From Gemmatimonadota bacterium (GTDB lineage: Bacteria > Gemmatimonadota > Gemmatimonadetes > Gemmatimonadales > Gemmatimonadaceae), in assembly GCA_016194585.1 (NCBI GenBank), contig JACQBG010000026.1, forward strand, positions 62,001 through 126,000: DNA of 64,000 bases, in the 5' to 3' direction. Numbering within the stretch: the first letter of the stretch is position 1; every line of letters begins with the position of its first letter. The translations under genes were made by a program, and so were the position numbers. Positions 29,611 through 39,361 of this stretch are shown here, piece by piece. Below the pieces are notes generated by a model. That model did not search any database. It saw nothing but the letters and a program-made list of their open reading frames with translations, and was not told the DNA's origin.

Positions 29611-31952
29611 CGGCCGGCCGCCCGAGCCGGCATGGCCAATGCGCGCGAGCGCTGGGCGAGCAGCGCGGCATCGCGCGGGAACCGCTTCAGCGCATTGTCC
29701 GCGAGGGCCAGCGCCGCCTCGCGGCGCCCGGACCAGATCTCCACGTCGATGAGCGCCGAGTAGCCGTCGACGTAATCGGGAGCGCGAGAGACAAGCCCCG
29801 TGAGGATCGTGCGCGCCTCGTCGAACTGCCGGTCCCAGGAATAGGTGCGGCCCAGCAGTGCCCGTGCGTCGTGATAGTTCGGCGCGTCGCGCAGCAACTT
29901 GCGGGCGATGACGCGTGCCGTGGCGTAGTCTTTGGCGAGCGCCTTTGTGCGCGCGATCGCGAACAGTTCTTCCGGATTCTTGCCGGCGAGCCCGAGCGTG
30001 GCGAACGCGCTGTCGGCCGCCTTGGCGGCGCGCAGCTCGTCGGCATCGGCCGCGCTCACCGGATAGATGTGATCGCCGCCCGTGACGAAACGACTGAGTT
30101 GCTTCGCGCGGTCGAGCTCCGCGCGGAGCGAGTCGAACCGCGTGCCGTCGTGGATGGGCTGCAACGTGAAGCCGTCGCCCACCGTGAACAGCTGGTCGCC
30201 GGAGAGCAGCGTGGTGCCGTCGAGATACTCGTCGAGCTGGTTCTTCACGCGCATGAGGGCGAGCGACCGAGTGTTGCGGAACCGCGCCACCGTGTCGAGA
30301 CCCGTGCCGAGCCAAGGGACCGTGTCGGGGAAGCTCATGCCGTAGCGGTCGTGCAGCAGCGCGATGATGCTCGGCGTCACGTCGAGGTGCGTCGACACCG
30401 ACGAGAAACGCGCTGGCGCCTTGAGCAGCGGCGACCAGATCAGGAAGGGCACGCGATAGCGGTCGGCCCGCTCGAGCGGCGGGATGGGGATCAGCCGGTG
30501 GTCGCCCGTGATGACGAAGATCGTGCGGCCGTAGTCGGCGCGCTTCGCGTACTCCTGGAGGAAGTACCGGATCGCGTCATCGGTGTAGAGCAGGGTCTCG
30601 AAGACGCCGCCATACGTGCGGTACTCCTCGCGCCGGTCGGCGGGGAGCGACGCGAGGCGCTGCGAGAACCGCTGCTGGTACGTGGCGGTGTTCGGCGGGA
30701 TGAACGGTTCGTGCGTCGTGATGGTGAGGAACACGTCGAGCCGCGGCTTCACGCCGGCAGGGCCGTACGAGGCCAGGGCGCGCCGGAACAACTCACGGTC
30801 GCCATAACCCCAGCTGAAGCCTTTCTCACCCGGCTGCTGCTCGTAGCCCGCGCCGAAGCGCCGCTGGTCGATGAAGCTGTCGACCTGCTGGCGCTCCATG
30901 AACACGTCGATCATGTCGAAGTGTCCGTCGGTGCCCGTGAAGTAATTCGTGGCGTAGCCACGCTGGCGCAGCAGGCTGATGAGACTCAGGTGCGGCGGCA
31001 TCTGCGCGCCGAGCTCCATGAACCCGCCCTCGGCATGCGGCAGCGAGGCGAGGAGCGCCGGGAAGATGCCGAACGTCCGGCCGCTGGTGCTGAGGAAATC
31101 GTCCCAGTAGAGGCTGCGCCTCTCGAGCGAGTCGAGGAACGGCGTGAAGCCGCCGTAGTGCGCGCCTTCGCCGACGAAGTCCCGTCCGAGGCCCTCGACG
31201 ACGATGATGACGATGTTGGGGGGCTGTTGCGCCGTTTCGAAGCGCGGGCCCAGCACGTCGTCGTACGTCGCACGATGCAACAGCGGGTAGCGGGCGAAGG
31301 ACGCGCCAGCGGCCGGCGCGCTCGCCGTGAAGTGACGCGCCGTCTGCTCCGCGAAATACACGCTCTTGTTCTCGGCGAGGAAGAACAACGCGTCGGACGA
31401 ATACCCTCCCGCCCGTACGCCGAGCGCGCCCGGGATGCCCAGCGAGAGGAGCGACGCCGCGAAGAACCCTCCGGTGGCTTTCGGCGCGAGGCGCCAACGG
31501 GCCGCGAATCCGCTGACGATCCAGGTCAAGACGCCGAAGAGCAGATACGGCACGACCATCGACGCGCCGACCCCCTTCGACGACATCGTCGTCTGACGGA
31601 TGTCGCTCCACGAATAGCCGAAGAGGTCGGCGCCAAGCGGAACGAAGGTCGTCGCGAAATATTGGACGAGCATCACGGACGCCACCACCGCGACGACGAG
31701 CGCGGCGCGATGGGCCGCGCGCGCGACCGCCGGGTGCCACTGGCCGATGGCGAGCACCGGCAGGGCGAGGACGGCGGCGAGCCAGAGTACGAGTTCGAGA
31801 TCGCCGCGCAGGCCGCCCGCGAGCGCACCGACCGCGCCGTCCGGCAGCACGTGCGCGTGCCGCACGATGAAGAACTCGTACACGCGCATCAGCAGCAGCA
31901 CCGGCACGAGCGAAAGGCTGATGCCGGCGAACGCCGCGGCGTTCTCGTGCAA
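29607..31952 (-). CDS. LtaS/alkaline-phosphatase-superfamily membrane sulfatase with C-terminal TPR domain
   Basis: N-terminal TM segments; PNIVIIVVEGLGRDF, TSGRTFGIFPALLASLP, FVITGDHRL; C-terminal NYHDARALLGRTYSWDRQFDEARTILTGLVSRAPDYVDGYSALIDVEIWSGRREAAL. Confidence 0.85.
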   Translation of the reverse strand: MHENAAAFAGISLSLVPVLLLMRVYEFFIVRHAHVLPDGAVGALAGGLRGDLELVLWLAAVLALPVLAIGQWHPAVARAAHRAALVVAVVASVMLVQYFATTFVPLGADLFGYSWSDIRQTTMSSKGVGASMVVPYLLFGVLTWIVSGFAARWRLAPKATGGFFAASLLSLGIPGALGVRAGGYSSDALFFLAENKSVYFAEQTARHFTASAPAAGASFARYPLLHRATYDDVLGPRFETAQQPPNIVIIVVEGLGRDFVGEGAHYGGFTPFLDSLERRSLYWDDFLSTSGRTFGIFPALLASLPHAEGGFMELGAQMPPHLSLISLLRQRGYATNYFTGTDGHFDMIDVFMERQQVDSFIDQRRFGAGYEQQPGEKGFSWGYGDRELFRRALASYGPAGVKPRLDVFLTITTHEPFIPPNTATYQQRFSQRLASLPADRREEYRTYGGVFETLLYTDDAIRYFLQEYAKRADYGRTIFVITGDHRLIPIPPLERADRYRVPFLIWSPLLKAPARFSSVSTHLDVTPSIIALLHDRYGMSFPDTVPWLGTGLDTVARFRNTRSLALMRVKNQLDEYLDGTTLLSGDQLFTVGDGFTLQPIHDGTRFDSLRAELDRAKQLSRFVTGGDHIYPVSAADADELRAAKAADSAFATLGLAGKNPEELFAIARTKALAKDYATARVIARKLLRDAPNYHDARALLGRTYSWDRQFDEARTILTGLVSRAPDYVDGYSALIDVEIWSGRREAALALADNALKRFPRDAALLAQRSRALAMPARAAGR

Positions 31953-31987
31953 GCGGAGTCGCGAGTCCGACGGGGCGGCGGGAGCGG

Positions 31988-32809
31988 TCAGAAGGTCACC
32001 TTCAGCCCGATCGCCGCCGTCCAGCTGTTGCGCTTCCTGCCGGAGTCGAGTTCCTCGCTGTCGTAGCCGAGGGTCCAGATGCCGAGCACGCCCTTGGTGA
32101 TGTCGCCGGAGCCCTGCAGCGCGGCGCTGAATGCCTGGGTGCGCGAGAGCGTGAGGGAGTCGGGCGTCACGACGTCGGTCGGCGAACTACCGAAGCCGAC
32201 GCGCGCGCCCACATAGTGGTCACCGTCCTCGAAGTACCGGCGCGCCGTGAGGCTCGCCGAGGCCGACGTGCCGTTGTCCTTCGGGCGCACGAACGGGCGG
32301 AGCGAGAACCAGTAATCACCGACGTACTTGCCGACGGCACCCGTGAGGAGCGTCACCGGTGAGCCATTGAAGCGGAGTTGGCGATAGCCAGCCGACGCTT
32401 CCCAGGCGCCCGGAAGGCTCGCGAAGAGCTCCGCGCCGGATCGCCATTCGGGGAAGATGCTCGACCCGCTGTAGCCGACGTTGAGGTACGCGTACATGTC
32501 CTTCGTGAGCCGCGGATACGCGTCGACCTCGAGCTGCCCGCCGCCGGAGGCGAAGCGGTTGGCGTAGTTCACGCGGGCGATGATCGAGCCCGCCGTCGTG
32601 CGGCGTCCGATCGAGATGTCGGCGAGCTGCCACGCGTCGATGTCGCCGTTGAAGGACTGGTAGCTGTAGTCCGCGGAGACGAACGTGGCGGGTTTGACGT
32701 CCTTTCGCGTCTCCGTCACGTCCTGCGCGTGGAGCGCGAGCGGACACGATGCGACGAGCGCGGCGGCGAGGATCCGCCGGCGACAGAGACTCAGCGTCGA
32801 GAGAGGCAT
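31988..32809 (-). CDS. YaiO-like outer-membrane beta-barrel protein
   Basis: Signal peptide; amphipathic beta pattern ending in aromatic WTAAIGLKVTF; DAWQLADISIGRRTTAGSIIARVNYANRF. Confidence 0.75.
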   Translation of the reverse strand: MPLSTLSLCRRRILAAALVASCPLALHAQDVTETRKDVKPATFVSADYSYQSFNGDIDAWQLADISIGRRTTAGSIIARVNYANRFASGGGQLEVDAYPRLTKDMYAYLNVGYSGSSIFPEWRSGAELFASLPGAWEASAGYRQLRFNGSPVTLLTGAVGKYVGDYWFSLRPFVRPKDNGTSASASLTARRYFEDGDHYVGARVGFGSSPTDVVTPDSLTLSRTQAFSAALQGSGDITKGVLGIWTLGYDSEELDSGRKRNSWTAAIGLKVTF

Positions 32810-32850
32810 GCAAGGTCCGGTCACGGGACGGCCGTCAGGGAAGGTGCCGT

Positions 32851-32856
32851 ATTATA
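32851..32856 (-). promoter_or_regulatory. candidate -10 element for the YaiO/sulfatase operon
   Basis: TATAAT on the minus strand about 40 nt upstream of ATG 32809 in GC-rich DNA; no clear -35. Confidence 0.4.
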
Positions 32857-33174
32857 TAGGATGGGTCCGCCTCCGAGGCGAGACGGTCCGAGCGCTGATG
32901 CGCCGTACGGACACCGCCCGGTGGTCCGGCTGACATCAGTGGACTGCAACACGTCGATAGGCGGCAGTACGAGGCCGGGCTGAAGGAATCGCGGTGTTCA
33001 GAGTCAGTAGACTGCGCAAATGACGCCGGTGCCGGGTCACCCGGATAACGGTTGCTCCCGGGCATCGCCCCCCGAGCGCCATCCAAGCGCAGCGGTCAGA
33101 TTCAGAGGGTTCCACCCGGCCGCCGACGGTCGGACTGCGCGTGACCCGATCCACTTCCCGTCAGGAGATCGACG

Positions 33175-35352
33175 ATGACGACAGTCTTCCGCGGTGCGCG
33201 CGCCCGAGGCGCCGCACTCGCAATCGCCACCTTGTTCACCGCCGCGTGCGTCGCGAGCACGACACCCGCCGCGGCGCCCGCGCCGAGCGCCGCCGCGACG
33301 GCGAACGCCGCGCCGATCACCGTCTCGCCGTCGTCGCCGATCAAGGAGTTCGGCACGATGTGGACGTTCGACGCGCCGCCGCTCCAGTACTGGAAGGCGC
33401 GCTACGGCTTCGACGCGACGCCGGAGTTCCTCGACCATCTGCGTCTCTCCGCGGTGCGCATCCCGGGATGCTCGGCGTCGATCGTCTCCGCCGACGGGCT
33501 CGTGATGACGAACCATCACTGCGCGCGCTCGTGCACCACCGAGGTCTCGCCGAAGGATTCGAACTACATCGAGACCGGGTTCGTCGCCGGCACGGCCGCC
33601 GACGAGAAGAAGTGCCGCAACATGGTCGCCGACCAGTTGCAGTCCATCGAGGACGTGACGGCCACCATCCAGAAGGCGATCACGGCCGCGACGCCGGCCG
33701 AGCAGGCGGCGCAGCGGAGCGCGGAGATCGGGCGCGTGCAGCAGGCATGCGCCAAGGAAACGGGGCTGCAGTGCCAGGTGGTGACGCTGTATCAGGGCGG
33801 CCGCTACTCGCTGTACCGGTTCAAGCGCTACACCGACCTGCGCCTCGTGATGGCGCCCGAAGGGAACATCGCCTTCTACGGCGGCGATCCCGACAACTTC
33901 ACGTATCCACGCTACGACCTCGACCTCACGCTCGTGCGCATCTACGACAACGGGCAGCCGCTGAAGGCGTCGCACTATCTCAAGTGGAGCGCGGGCGGCG
34001 CCGGCGAGGACGAACTCGTGTTCGTGGTCGGCAACCCGGGCACGACGGGGCGCCTGAACACGCTCGCGCAGATGGCGTTCCTCCGCGACGTGCAGTATCC
34101 GAACCAGCTCGACCAGCTCAAGCGGCAGAACGCCGTGCTGAAGGAGCTCTCGGCGAAGGGTGATGCCGACACGAAGAAGCGGTATCAGGACGTGATCTTC
34201 GGCTACGAGAATTCGATCAAGGCCATCACGGGGTATCGCTCGGGGCTGCTCGACTCGTCGATCATGGCGCGCAAGGCGGCGTTCGAGCGCGACTTCCGCG
34301 CCCGCACCAACGCGAACGCCGACAGCCGGGCCAAGTTCGGCGGCGCGTGGGATGCGATCGCGGCGGCCAACGCGGAGCGTGCTTCGTTCGCGACGGCGGC
34401 GCGGTTCCAGGCGCCGACGGGATCGACGGTGCTGACGCTCGCCCTGAACCTCGTGCGCGTCGCAATGGAAGAGCCGAAGCCCGACTCGCTGCGCTACGCG
34501 CCGTTCCGCGCGCCGAACGCGCTCGCCGGCACGAAGGCCGCGATCGGACGCGAGATCCCGCTCGACCTCGCGCAGGAGCGTGGTTTCCTCGCCACGCAGT
34601 GGGAGGCCGCGCTGGCCGCGCTCGGTCCGGACGATCCGTTCCTCAAGGCCGCGCTGAACGGCCGCAAGCCGGCCGACGCGGTGGCCGCGCTCTACGCCGG
34701 CACGAAGATGACCGACGCGGCGGCGCGGAAGGCGCTGCTCGACGGCGGGCTCACCGCGATCAACGCCAGCACTGACCCGATGATCATCCTCGCCCGCGTG
34801 CTCGAGCCGTTGCAGCGCGCGCACGCGCTCCGCACGGCCGCGCTCACGGCGACGCTCGCGAACAACGCCGAGAAGCTCGGCCAGGCGATCTACGCGGCGT
34901 ACGGCACGATGCTGCCGCCCGACGCGACGTTCACGCTGCGCATCACCGACGGCGTCGTGAAGGGCTACCCGATGAACGGCACGGTGGCGCCGTACAAGAC
35001 GTCGTTCTACGGGCTCTACGCACGGGCCGCGGAGTTCGACGGCAAGGAGCCGTTCGCGCTGCCGCGGAGCTGGATCGCCGGGCGCGACCGTCTCGACATG
35101 TCGACGCCGCTCGATTTCGTGAGCACCAACGATATCATCGGCGGCAACTCGGGGAGCCCGGTGGTGAACCGCCGTGGCGAGGTGGTGGGGCTGATCTTCG
35201 ACGGCAACATCGAGTCGCTGCCGAACAACTTCATCTTCACCGATGACGTGGCGCGGTCGGTGGCCGTGCACTCGCGGGCGATCCCGGTGGCGTTGCGGAC
35301 GATCTACAACGCGGGACGCATCGCCGACGAGCTGGAAGGGAAGAAGCCGTAG
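33175..35352 (+). CDS. S46 family peptidase (DPP7/DPP11-like), secreted
   Basis: ADGLVMTNHHCARS; NDIIGGNSGSPVVNRRGEVVGLIFDGN. Confidence 0.93.
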   Translation: MTTVFRGARARGAALAIATLFTAACVASTTPAAAPAPSAAATANAAPITVSPSSPIKEFGTMWTFDAPPLQYWKARYGFDATPEFLDHLRLSAVRIPGCSASIVSADGLVMTNHHCARSCTTEVSPKDSNYIETGFVAGTAADEKKCRNMVADQLQSIEDVTATIQKAITAATPAEQAAQRSAEIGRVQQACAKETGLQCQVVTLYQGGRYSLYRFKRYTDLRLVMAPEGNIAFYGGDPDNFTYPRYDLDLTLVRIYDNGQPLKASHYLKWSAGGAGEDELVFVVGNPGTTGRLNTLAQMAFLRDVQYPNQLDQLKRQNAVLKELSAKGDADTKKRYQDVIFGYENSIKAITGYRSGLLDSSIMARKAAFERDFRARTNANADSRAKFGGAWDAIAAANAERASFATAARFQAPTGSTVLTLALNLVRVAMEEPKPDSLRYAPFRAPNALAGTKAAIGREIPLDLAQERGFLATQWEAALAALGPDDPFLKAALNGRKPADAVAALYAGTKMTDAAARKALLDGGLTAINASTDPMIILARVLEPLQRAHALRTAALTATLANNAEKLGQAIYAAYGTMLPPDATFTLRITDGVVKGYPMNGTVAPYKTSFYGLYARAAEFDGKEPFALPRSWIAGRDRLDMSTPLDFVSTNDIIGGNSGSPVVNRRGEVVGLIFDGNIESLPNNFIFTDDVARSVAVHSRAIPVALRTIYNAGRIADELEGKKP

Positions 35353-35404
35353 CGTCGACGGAGTGATGCAACGGCAGGCGACGGCCCGGGATCCGGGTCG
35401 TCAG

Positions 35405-35436
35405 GGCGCCCGTCGCGGGACACCGCGGCGGGCGCC
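35405..35436. terminator. hairpin after S46 peptidase
   Basis: GGCGCCCGTCGCGG-gaca-CCGCGGCGGGCGCC (13/14 matched plus one G-U). Confidence 0.6.
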
Positions 35437-35557
35437 GTCGCGTCGGTGGCACGGTAGGTGACGTGCGAAGGGAAATCGGCGCGCGTAGATTCTCGTGAAC
35501 GCCGCCACGTTGGCCAACCTTCCGCCGCCTGTTCGCGCCCCCCGCACGACGCCCCCC

Positions 35558-36076
35558 ATGATCCGATCCGCCACCGTCGCCGATGCCGACGCCATCGCGC
35601 GCATCTACAACCATTATGTGACGGACACGATCGTCACCTTCGAGGAGACGCCGCTCCCGGCGGACGAGATGGCGCGACGCATCGGCCTCACGCTCGGCGG
35701 ATCGTGGCCGTGGTTCGTGCTCGAGGATGACGGGCGCGTGCAGGGCTACGCCTACGCGTCGCCGTGGAAGAGCCGTATCGGCTATCGGTTCACGCTCGAG
35801 AGCACGGTGTATCTCGACCCGGCGTCGACCGGGCGCGGCTTCGGCTCGGAGCTCTACACGGCCCTCTTCGCCGACATCGCGACGCGCGAAGTGCACGCCG
35901 TGGTCGGCGGGATCGCCTTGCCCAACGAGGCGAGTGTGCGGCTCCACGAGCGGTTCGGGATGACGAAGGTCGCGCACTTCCCCGAGGTCGGGCTCAAGTT
36001 CGGCCGGTGGATCGACGTCGGCTACTGGCAGCGCACGATGACCTGGACGACCACTGACGGCGCGATTCTCGCATGA
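35558..36076 (+). CDS. GNAT N-acetyltransferase, phosphinothricin acetyltransferase-like
   Basis: RSATVADADAIARIYNHYVTDTIVTFEE; GRGFGSELYTALFADIATREVHAVVGGIALPNEASVRLHERFGM. Confidence 0.88.
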   Translation: MIRSATVADADAIARIYNHYVTDTIVTFEETPLPADEMARRIGLTLGGSWPWFVLEDDGRVQGYAYASPWKSRIGYRFTLESTVYLDPASTGRGFGSELYTALFADIATREVHAVVGGIALPNEASVRLHERFGMTKVAHFPEVGLKFGRWIDVGYWQRTMTWTTTDGAILA

Positions 36077-36582
36077 TCGTCATCGAGACGGAGCGCCTCG
36101 CGCTGCGCGAGCTCGAGCCGGCCGACGCGCCGTTCATCTTCGAGCTGGTGAACGACCCCGACTGGCTGACGTTCATCGGCGACCGTGGCGTCCACTCGCT
36201 CGACGACGCGCTCGCCTACATCGAGAAGGGGCCGCGCGCGATGTACGCGCAGCGCGGGCACGGGCTCTGGCTCGTCGAGCGCAAGGCTGACGGCGCGGCG
36301 ATGGGCATGTGCGGCCTCCTCAAGCGCGACACGCTCGACGACGTCGACATCGGCTACGCGATGCTCCCCGCGTTCCGCGGGCAGGGGTACATCGCCGAGG
36401 CGGTCGCGGCGACGCTCGCGCACGGACATGGCGCGCTCGGGTTGCGCCGCATCGTCGCCATAACGGTGCCCGAGAACGTCGCGTCGGCGCGGGTGCTGAC
36501 GCGCGCGGGGATGCGGCTCGAACGCACTCTCGAGGCGCCGCCCGGCGGGCGGGAGCTGAACCTGTATGCGGTCGAGGGGTAG
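36073..36582 (+). CDS. GNAT N-acetyltransferase (RimJ/RimL-like)
   Basis: ATGA overlap; ETERLALRELEPADAPFIFEL; FRGQGYIAEAVAATLAHG. Confidence 0.88.
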   Translation: MIVIETERLALRELEPADAPFIFELVNDPDWLTFIGDRGVHSLDDALAYIEKGPRAMYAQRGHGLWLVERKADGAAMGMCGLLKRDTLDDVDIGYAMLPAFRGQGYIAEAVAATLAHGHGALGLRRIVAITVPENVASARVLTRAGMRLERTLEAPPGGRELNLYAVEG

Positions 36583-39361
36583 CTTCCGCATGTCCGCAGT
36601 CTTTCCCTCAGTCCGAGCCCCGATGCCGGCACTGCACCGCGCGCCACGACGGATGACGATCGTCACGCTCCTCGCGCTGGTGGGGGGCACGGCCGTCGCG
36701 CAGGATCCGCCGCCGCGCGCGCCCGGCGCGCCGCCGGCGGTCACGCAGATAATGTTCGACGGCACCGCCACCACCATCCCGTACTTCCCGCTCGGCGACT
36801 CGCCGCTCGCGCTGCACGGTCCGGCGCGCCCCGGGATGTTCCTCTCCGCCGTCGGACGACGCGCGATCGCGATGGGCACCGAGGATGGAAGACTCGAGCT
36901 CTGGAGCTGGCCCATCAAGTGGCTGCACGACTTCGAGCTCTCGTTCCGCGTGCCGAAGTACACCGAACCGATCGCCGGCCACACGATCGCGACGTCGGTG
37001 ACGGAACGCCCCGAAGGGGTCACCATCGACTACGCGTACGAACAGTTCACGGTGCGCGAGCACATCTTCGTGCCGCTCGACAAGCCCGCCGTCGTGATCC
37101 TGCTCGAGGTCGACGCGATCCGCCCACTCGACATCATCGCGCAGTTCAATCCCGACATCCATTTCGCCTGGCCGGCCGCGCTCGGCGGGCAGTACCTCAT
37201 CTGGGAGCAGAACGCGCGCGCGTTCCTCTTCTCGGAGGGGAAACAATCGATCAACGCCTTCCTCGGCTCGCCGGCGGTGACGCAGGCGAGCGACGTGCCG
37301 GCGCACATGCTCGCCGCTGCGCCGCCGCAGCTCGTGCTCGGCGTCGGGAGCGGCACCGACCGGTACACCGCGCCGAAGCTCGGCGAGCCGCCCGGCCACG
37401 ACATCGACGTGCACGTGGCGTACATCCCGATCGTGCTCGCCGGCGGCCAGATGTCGCGCGATTCCGCGCTCGCGCTCTACCGCGAACTGATCGCCCCCGG
37501 GGCCGCCGAACGGGAGTGGAAGCGGCGCGTCGCACATGCGGATTCGCTGCGCACGACGATGTTCGCCCTGCACTCGCCCGACGCGGCGTTCGACCGCGCC
37601 GTGGAGTACGCGAAGGTGAATCTCGACGAGTCGTTCGTGTGCAATCCCGACCTCGGCTGCGGGCTCGTCGCCGGCTACGGTCTGTCGGGCGCGGCGAGCG
37701 ACCGTCCCGGCTTCGGCTGGTTCTTCGGCGGCGACGCCTCGATCAACTCGTTCGCGATGACCGGTTCCGGGCAGCTCGCGTCGGTGCGCGACGGCGCGCT
37801 GCGCTTCTTCGCGAAGTACCAGCGCGCCGACGGCAAGATCACGCACGAGATCTCGCAGGGCGCCGGGCACGTCGACTGGTTCAGCTATCCGTACCCGTAC
37901 TATCACGGCGATACGACGCCGTTCTGGATACTCGCGTTCGGGGAGTATTGGCGGCAGACAGATGACGGCGCGCTGCTGCAGGAGCTGTGGCCCAAGCTCA
38001 AGAAGGCGTACGAGTGGTCGCTCGCCACCGACAAGAACGGCGACGGGCTGATGGAGAACCCGTCGGCCGGCGCCGGCGCGCTCGAGGTGGGCGACCTGCA
38101 GATCGGCATCCTGTCCGACATCTATATGAGTGGCGTGTGGGTCGCGGCACTCGAACGGTTCGCCCGCATGGCGGACGAGCGAGGAGAGCCCGCGCTCGCC
38201 GCGCAGGCCCGCGCCGTACGCGCCAAGGCGCTCGCGACGATCGAGGCGAAGTTCTGGATGCCGGCCCAGCACCAGTATGCGTTCGCGCTGCTGCAGGACG
38301 GCACGGTCAACGCGAACGTGACGGCGTGGGCGGCGACGGCGATGGCATTCGGCGTGCTCGACGCCGAACACGGTTCGGAGATGGCGGCGCGGCTCGCGTC
38401 GTCGAACATCCTCACCGACTGGGGCGCGCGGCCGTTGAGCGCCACGAGCACGTTGTTCGACCCGCTCCACTACAACAACGGCGCCGTGTGGCCGTTCGTG
38501 ACGGGTTTCGTCTCGCTCGCCGAGTACAAGTATCACCACGCGCCGGCGGGGTGGTTCGCCCTGCAGGCGGTCGCGCGCACCGGCTTCGACCAGTCGCTTG
38601 GCCGCAACCCGGAGGTCATCTCGGGCCGCCTCTACAAGCCGCTCGACACGGCGGTACCGCAGCAGTTCTTCGCGACGTCGATGGTGCTCACGCCGCTCAT
38701 CCGCGGGCTGCTCGGCATCGACGTCGACGCGCCGGCGCATCGGCTCACGATCGCGCCGCACCTTCCGCCGGAGTGGGACTCGCTCGCGGTGGACGACGTG
38801 CCGGTCGGAGCAGGGCGCGTGTCGTTCGTGCTCCGACGCGCGAACGGACGCGTGACGCTGGCGCTGCACCGCACGGGCGATGGCGCGCCGATCGACGTCA
38901 CCTTCTCGCCGCAGATCCGGATCGGCGCGTCGGCGTCCGGCGCCGGCGTCGCGCTCGAGAAGACGCCGGGCGACTGGCATGCCACGGTGCATGGGCGGCT
39001 CACGAGCGACCTCGAGCTCGAAGTGACGACGGCCGGTGGATGGGAGGCGGTCGTCGCGCCCGCCGCGCCGAAGATCGGCGACCGGTCGACGTCGCTCCGG
39101 GTGGTGGACGAGCAGCTCGCCCGTGACGGGGTCGTCGTGTCGCTTGAAGGACTCGCCGGGCACAGCTACTCGTTCCGTCTGCGCACACCCGACGAGCGCA
39201 CGGCGCACGAACTCAAGGATCCCCAGCCCACGCGCTGGGGCTACCGGCTCGGCGCGGTGCACGGCGCCGAGCGCGACGTGACGGTGACATTTTCGAACGA
39301 ACGTCCGACCGCTGACGGCTACGGCAACCTCACGATCCTCATCGGGACGAAACTCCCATGA
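36566..39361 (+). CDS. six-hairpin glycosidase / amylo-alpha-1,6-glucosidase-like protein (start uncertain; 36623 or 36653 plausible)
   Basis: GFGWFFGGDASINSFAMTGSG; YEWSLATDKNGDGLMENP; DPLHYNNGAVWPFVTGFVSLAEY. Confidence 0.75.
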   Translation: MRSRGSFRMSAVFPSVRAPMPALHRAPRRMTIVTLLALVGGTAVAQDPPPRAPGAPPAVTQIMFDGTATTIPYFPLGDSPLALHGPARPGMFLSAVGRRAIAMGTEDGRLELWSWPIKWLHDFELSFRVPKYTEPIAGHTIATSVTERPEGVTIDYAYEQFTVREHIFVPLDKPAVVILLEVDAIRPLDIIAQFNPDIHFAWPAALGGQYLIWEQNARAFLFSEGKQSINAFLGSPAVTQASDVPAHMLAAAPPQLVLGVGSGTDRYTAPKLGEPPGHDIDVHVAYIPIVLAGGQMSRDSALALYRELIAPGAAEREWKRRVAHADSLRTTMFALHSPDAAFDRAVEYAKVNLDESFVCNPDLGCGLVAGYGLSGAASDRPGFGWFFGGDASINSFAMTGSGQLASVRDGALRFFAKYQRADGKITHEISQGAGHVDWFSYPYPYYHGDTTPFWILAFGEYWRQTDDGALLQELWPKLKKAYEWSLATDKNGDGLMENPSAGAGALEVGDLQIGILSDIYMSGVWVAALERFARMADERGEPALAAQARAVRAKALATIEAKFWMPAQHQYAFALLQDGTVNANVTAWAATAMAFGVLDAEHGSEMAARLASSNILTDWGARPLSATSTLFDPLHYNNGAVWPFVTGFVSLAEYKYHHAPAGWFALQAVARTGFDQSLGRNPEVISGRLYKPLDTAVPQQFFATSMVLTPLIRGLLGIDVDAPAHRLTIAPHLPPEWDSLAVDDVPVGAGRVSFVLRRANGRVTLALHRTGDGAPIDVTFSPQIRIGASASGAGVALEKTPGDWHATVHGRLTSDLELEVTTAGGWEAVVAPAAPKIGDRSTSLRVVDEQLARDGVVVSLEGLAGHSYSFRLRTPDERTAHELKDPQPTRWGYRLGAVHGAERDVTVTFSNERPTADGYGNLTILIGTKLP

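Noticed and set aside
29871-32066. 731-aa plus-strand ORF
   Set aside because: Antisense to the sulfatase-TPR gene.
33037-35271. 744-aa minus-strand ORF
   Set aside because: Antisense to the S46 peptidase; Arg/His-rich with no recognisable motif.
36608-39262. 884-aa minus-strand ORF
   Set aside because: Antisense to the glycosidase-like gene; shadow ORF.
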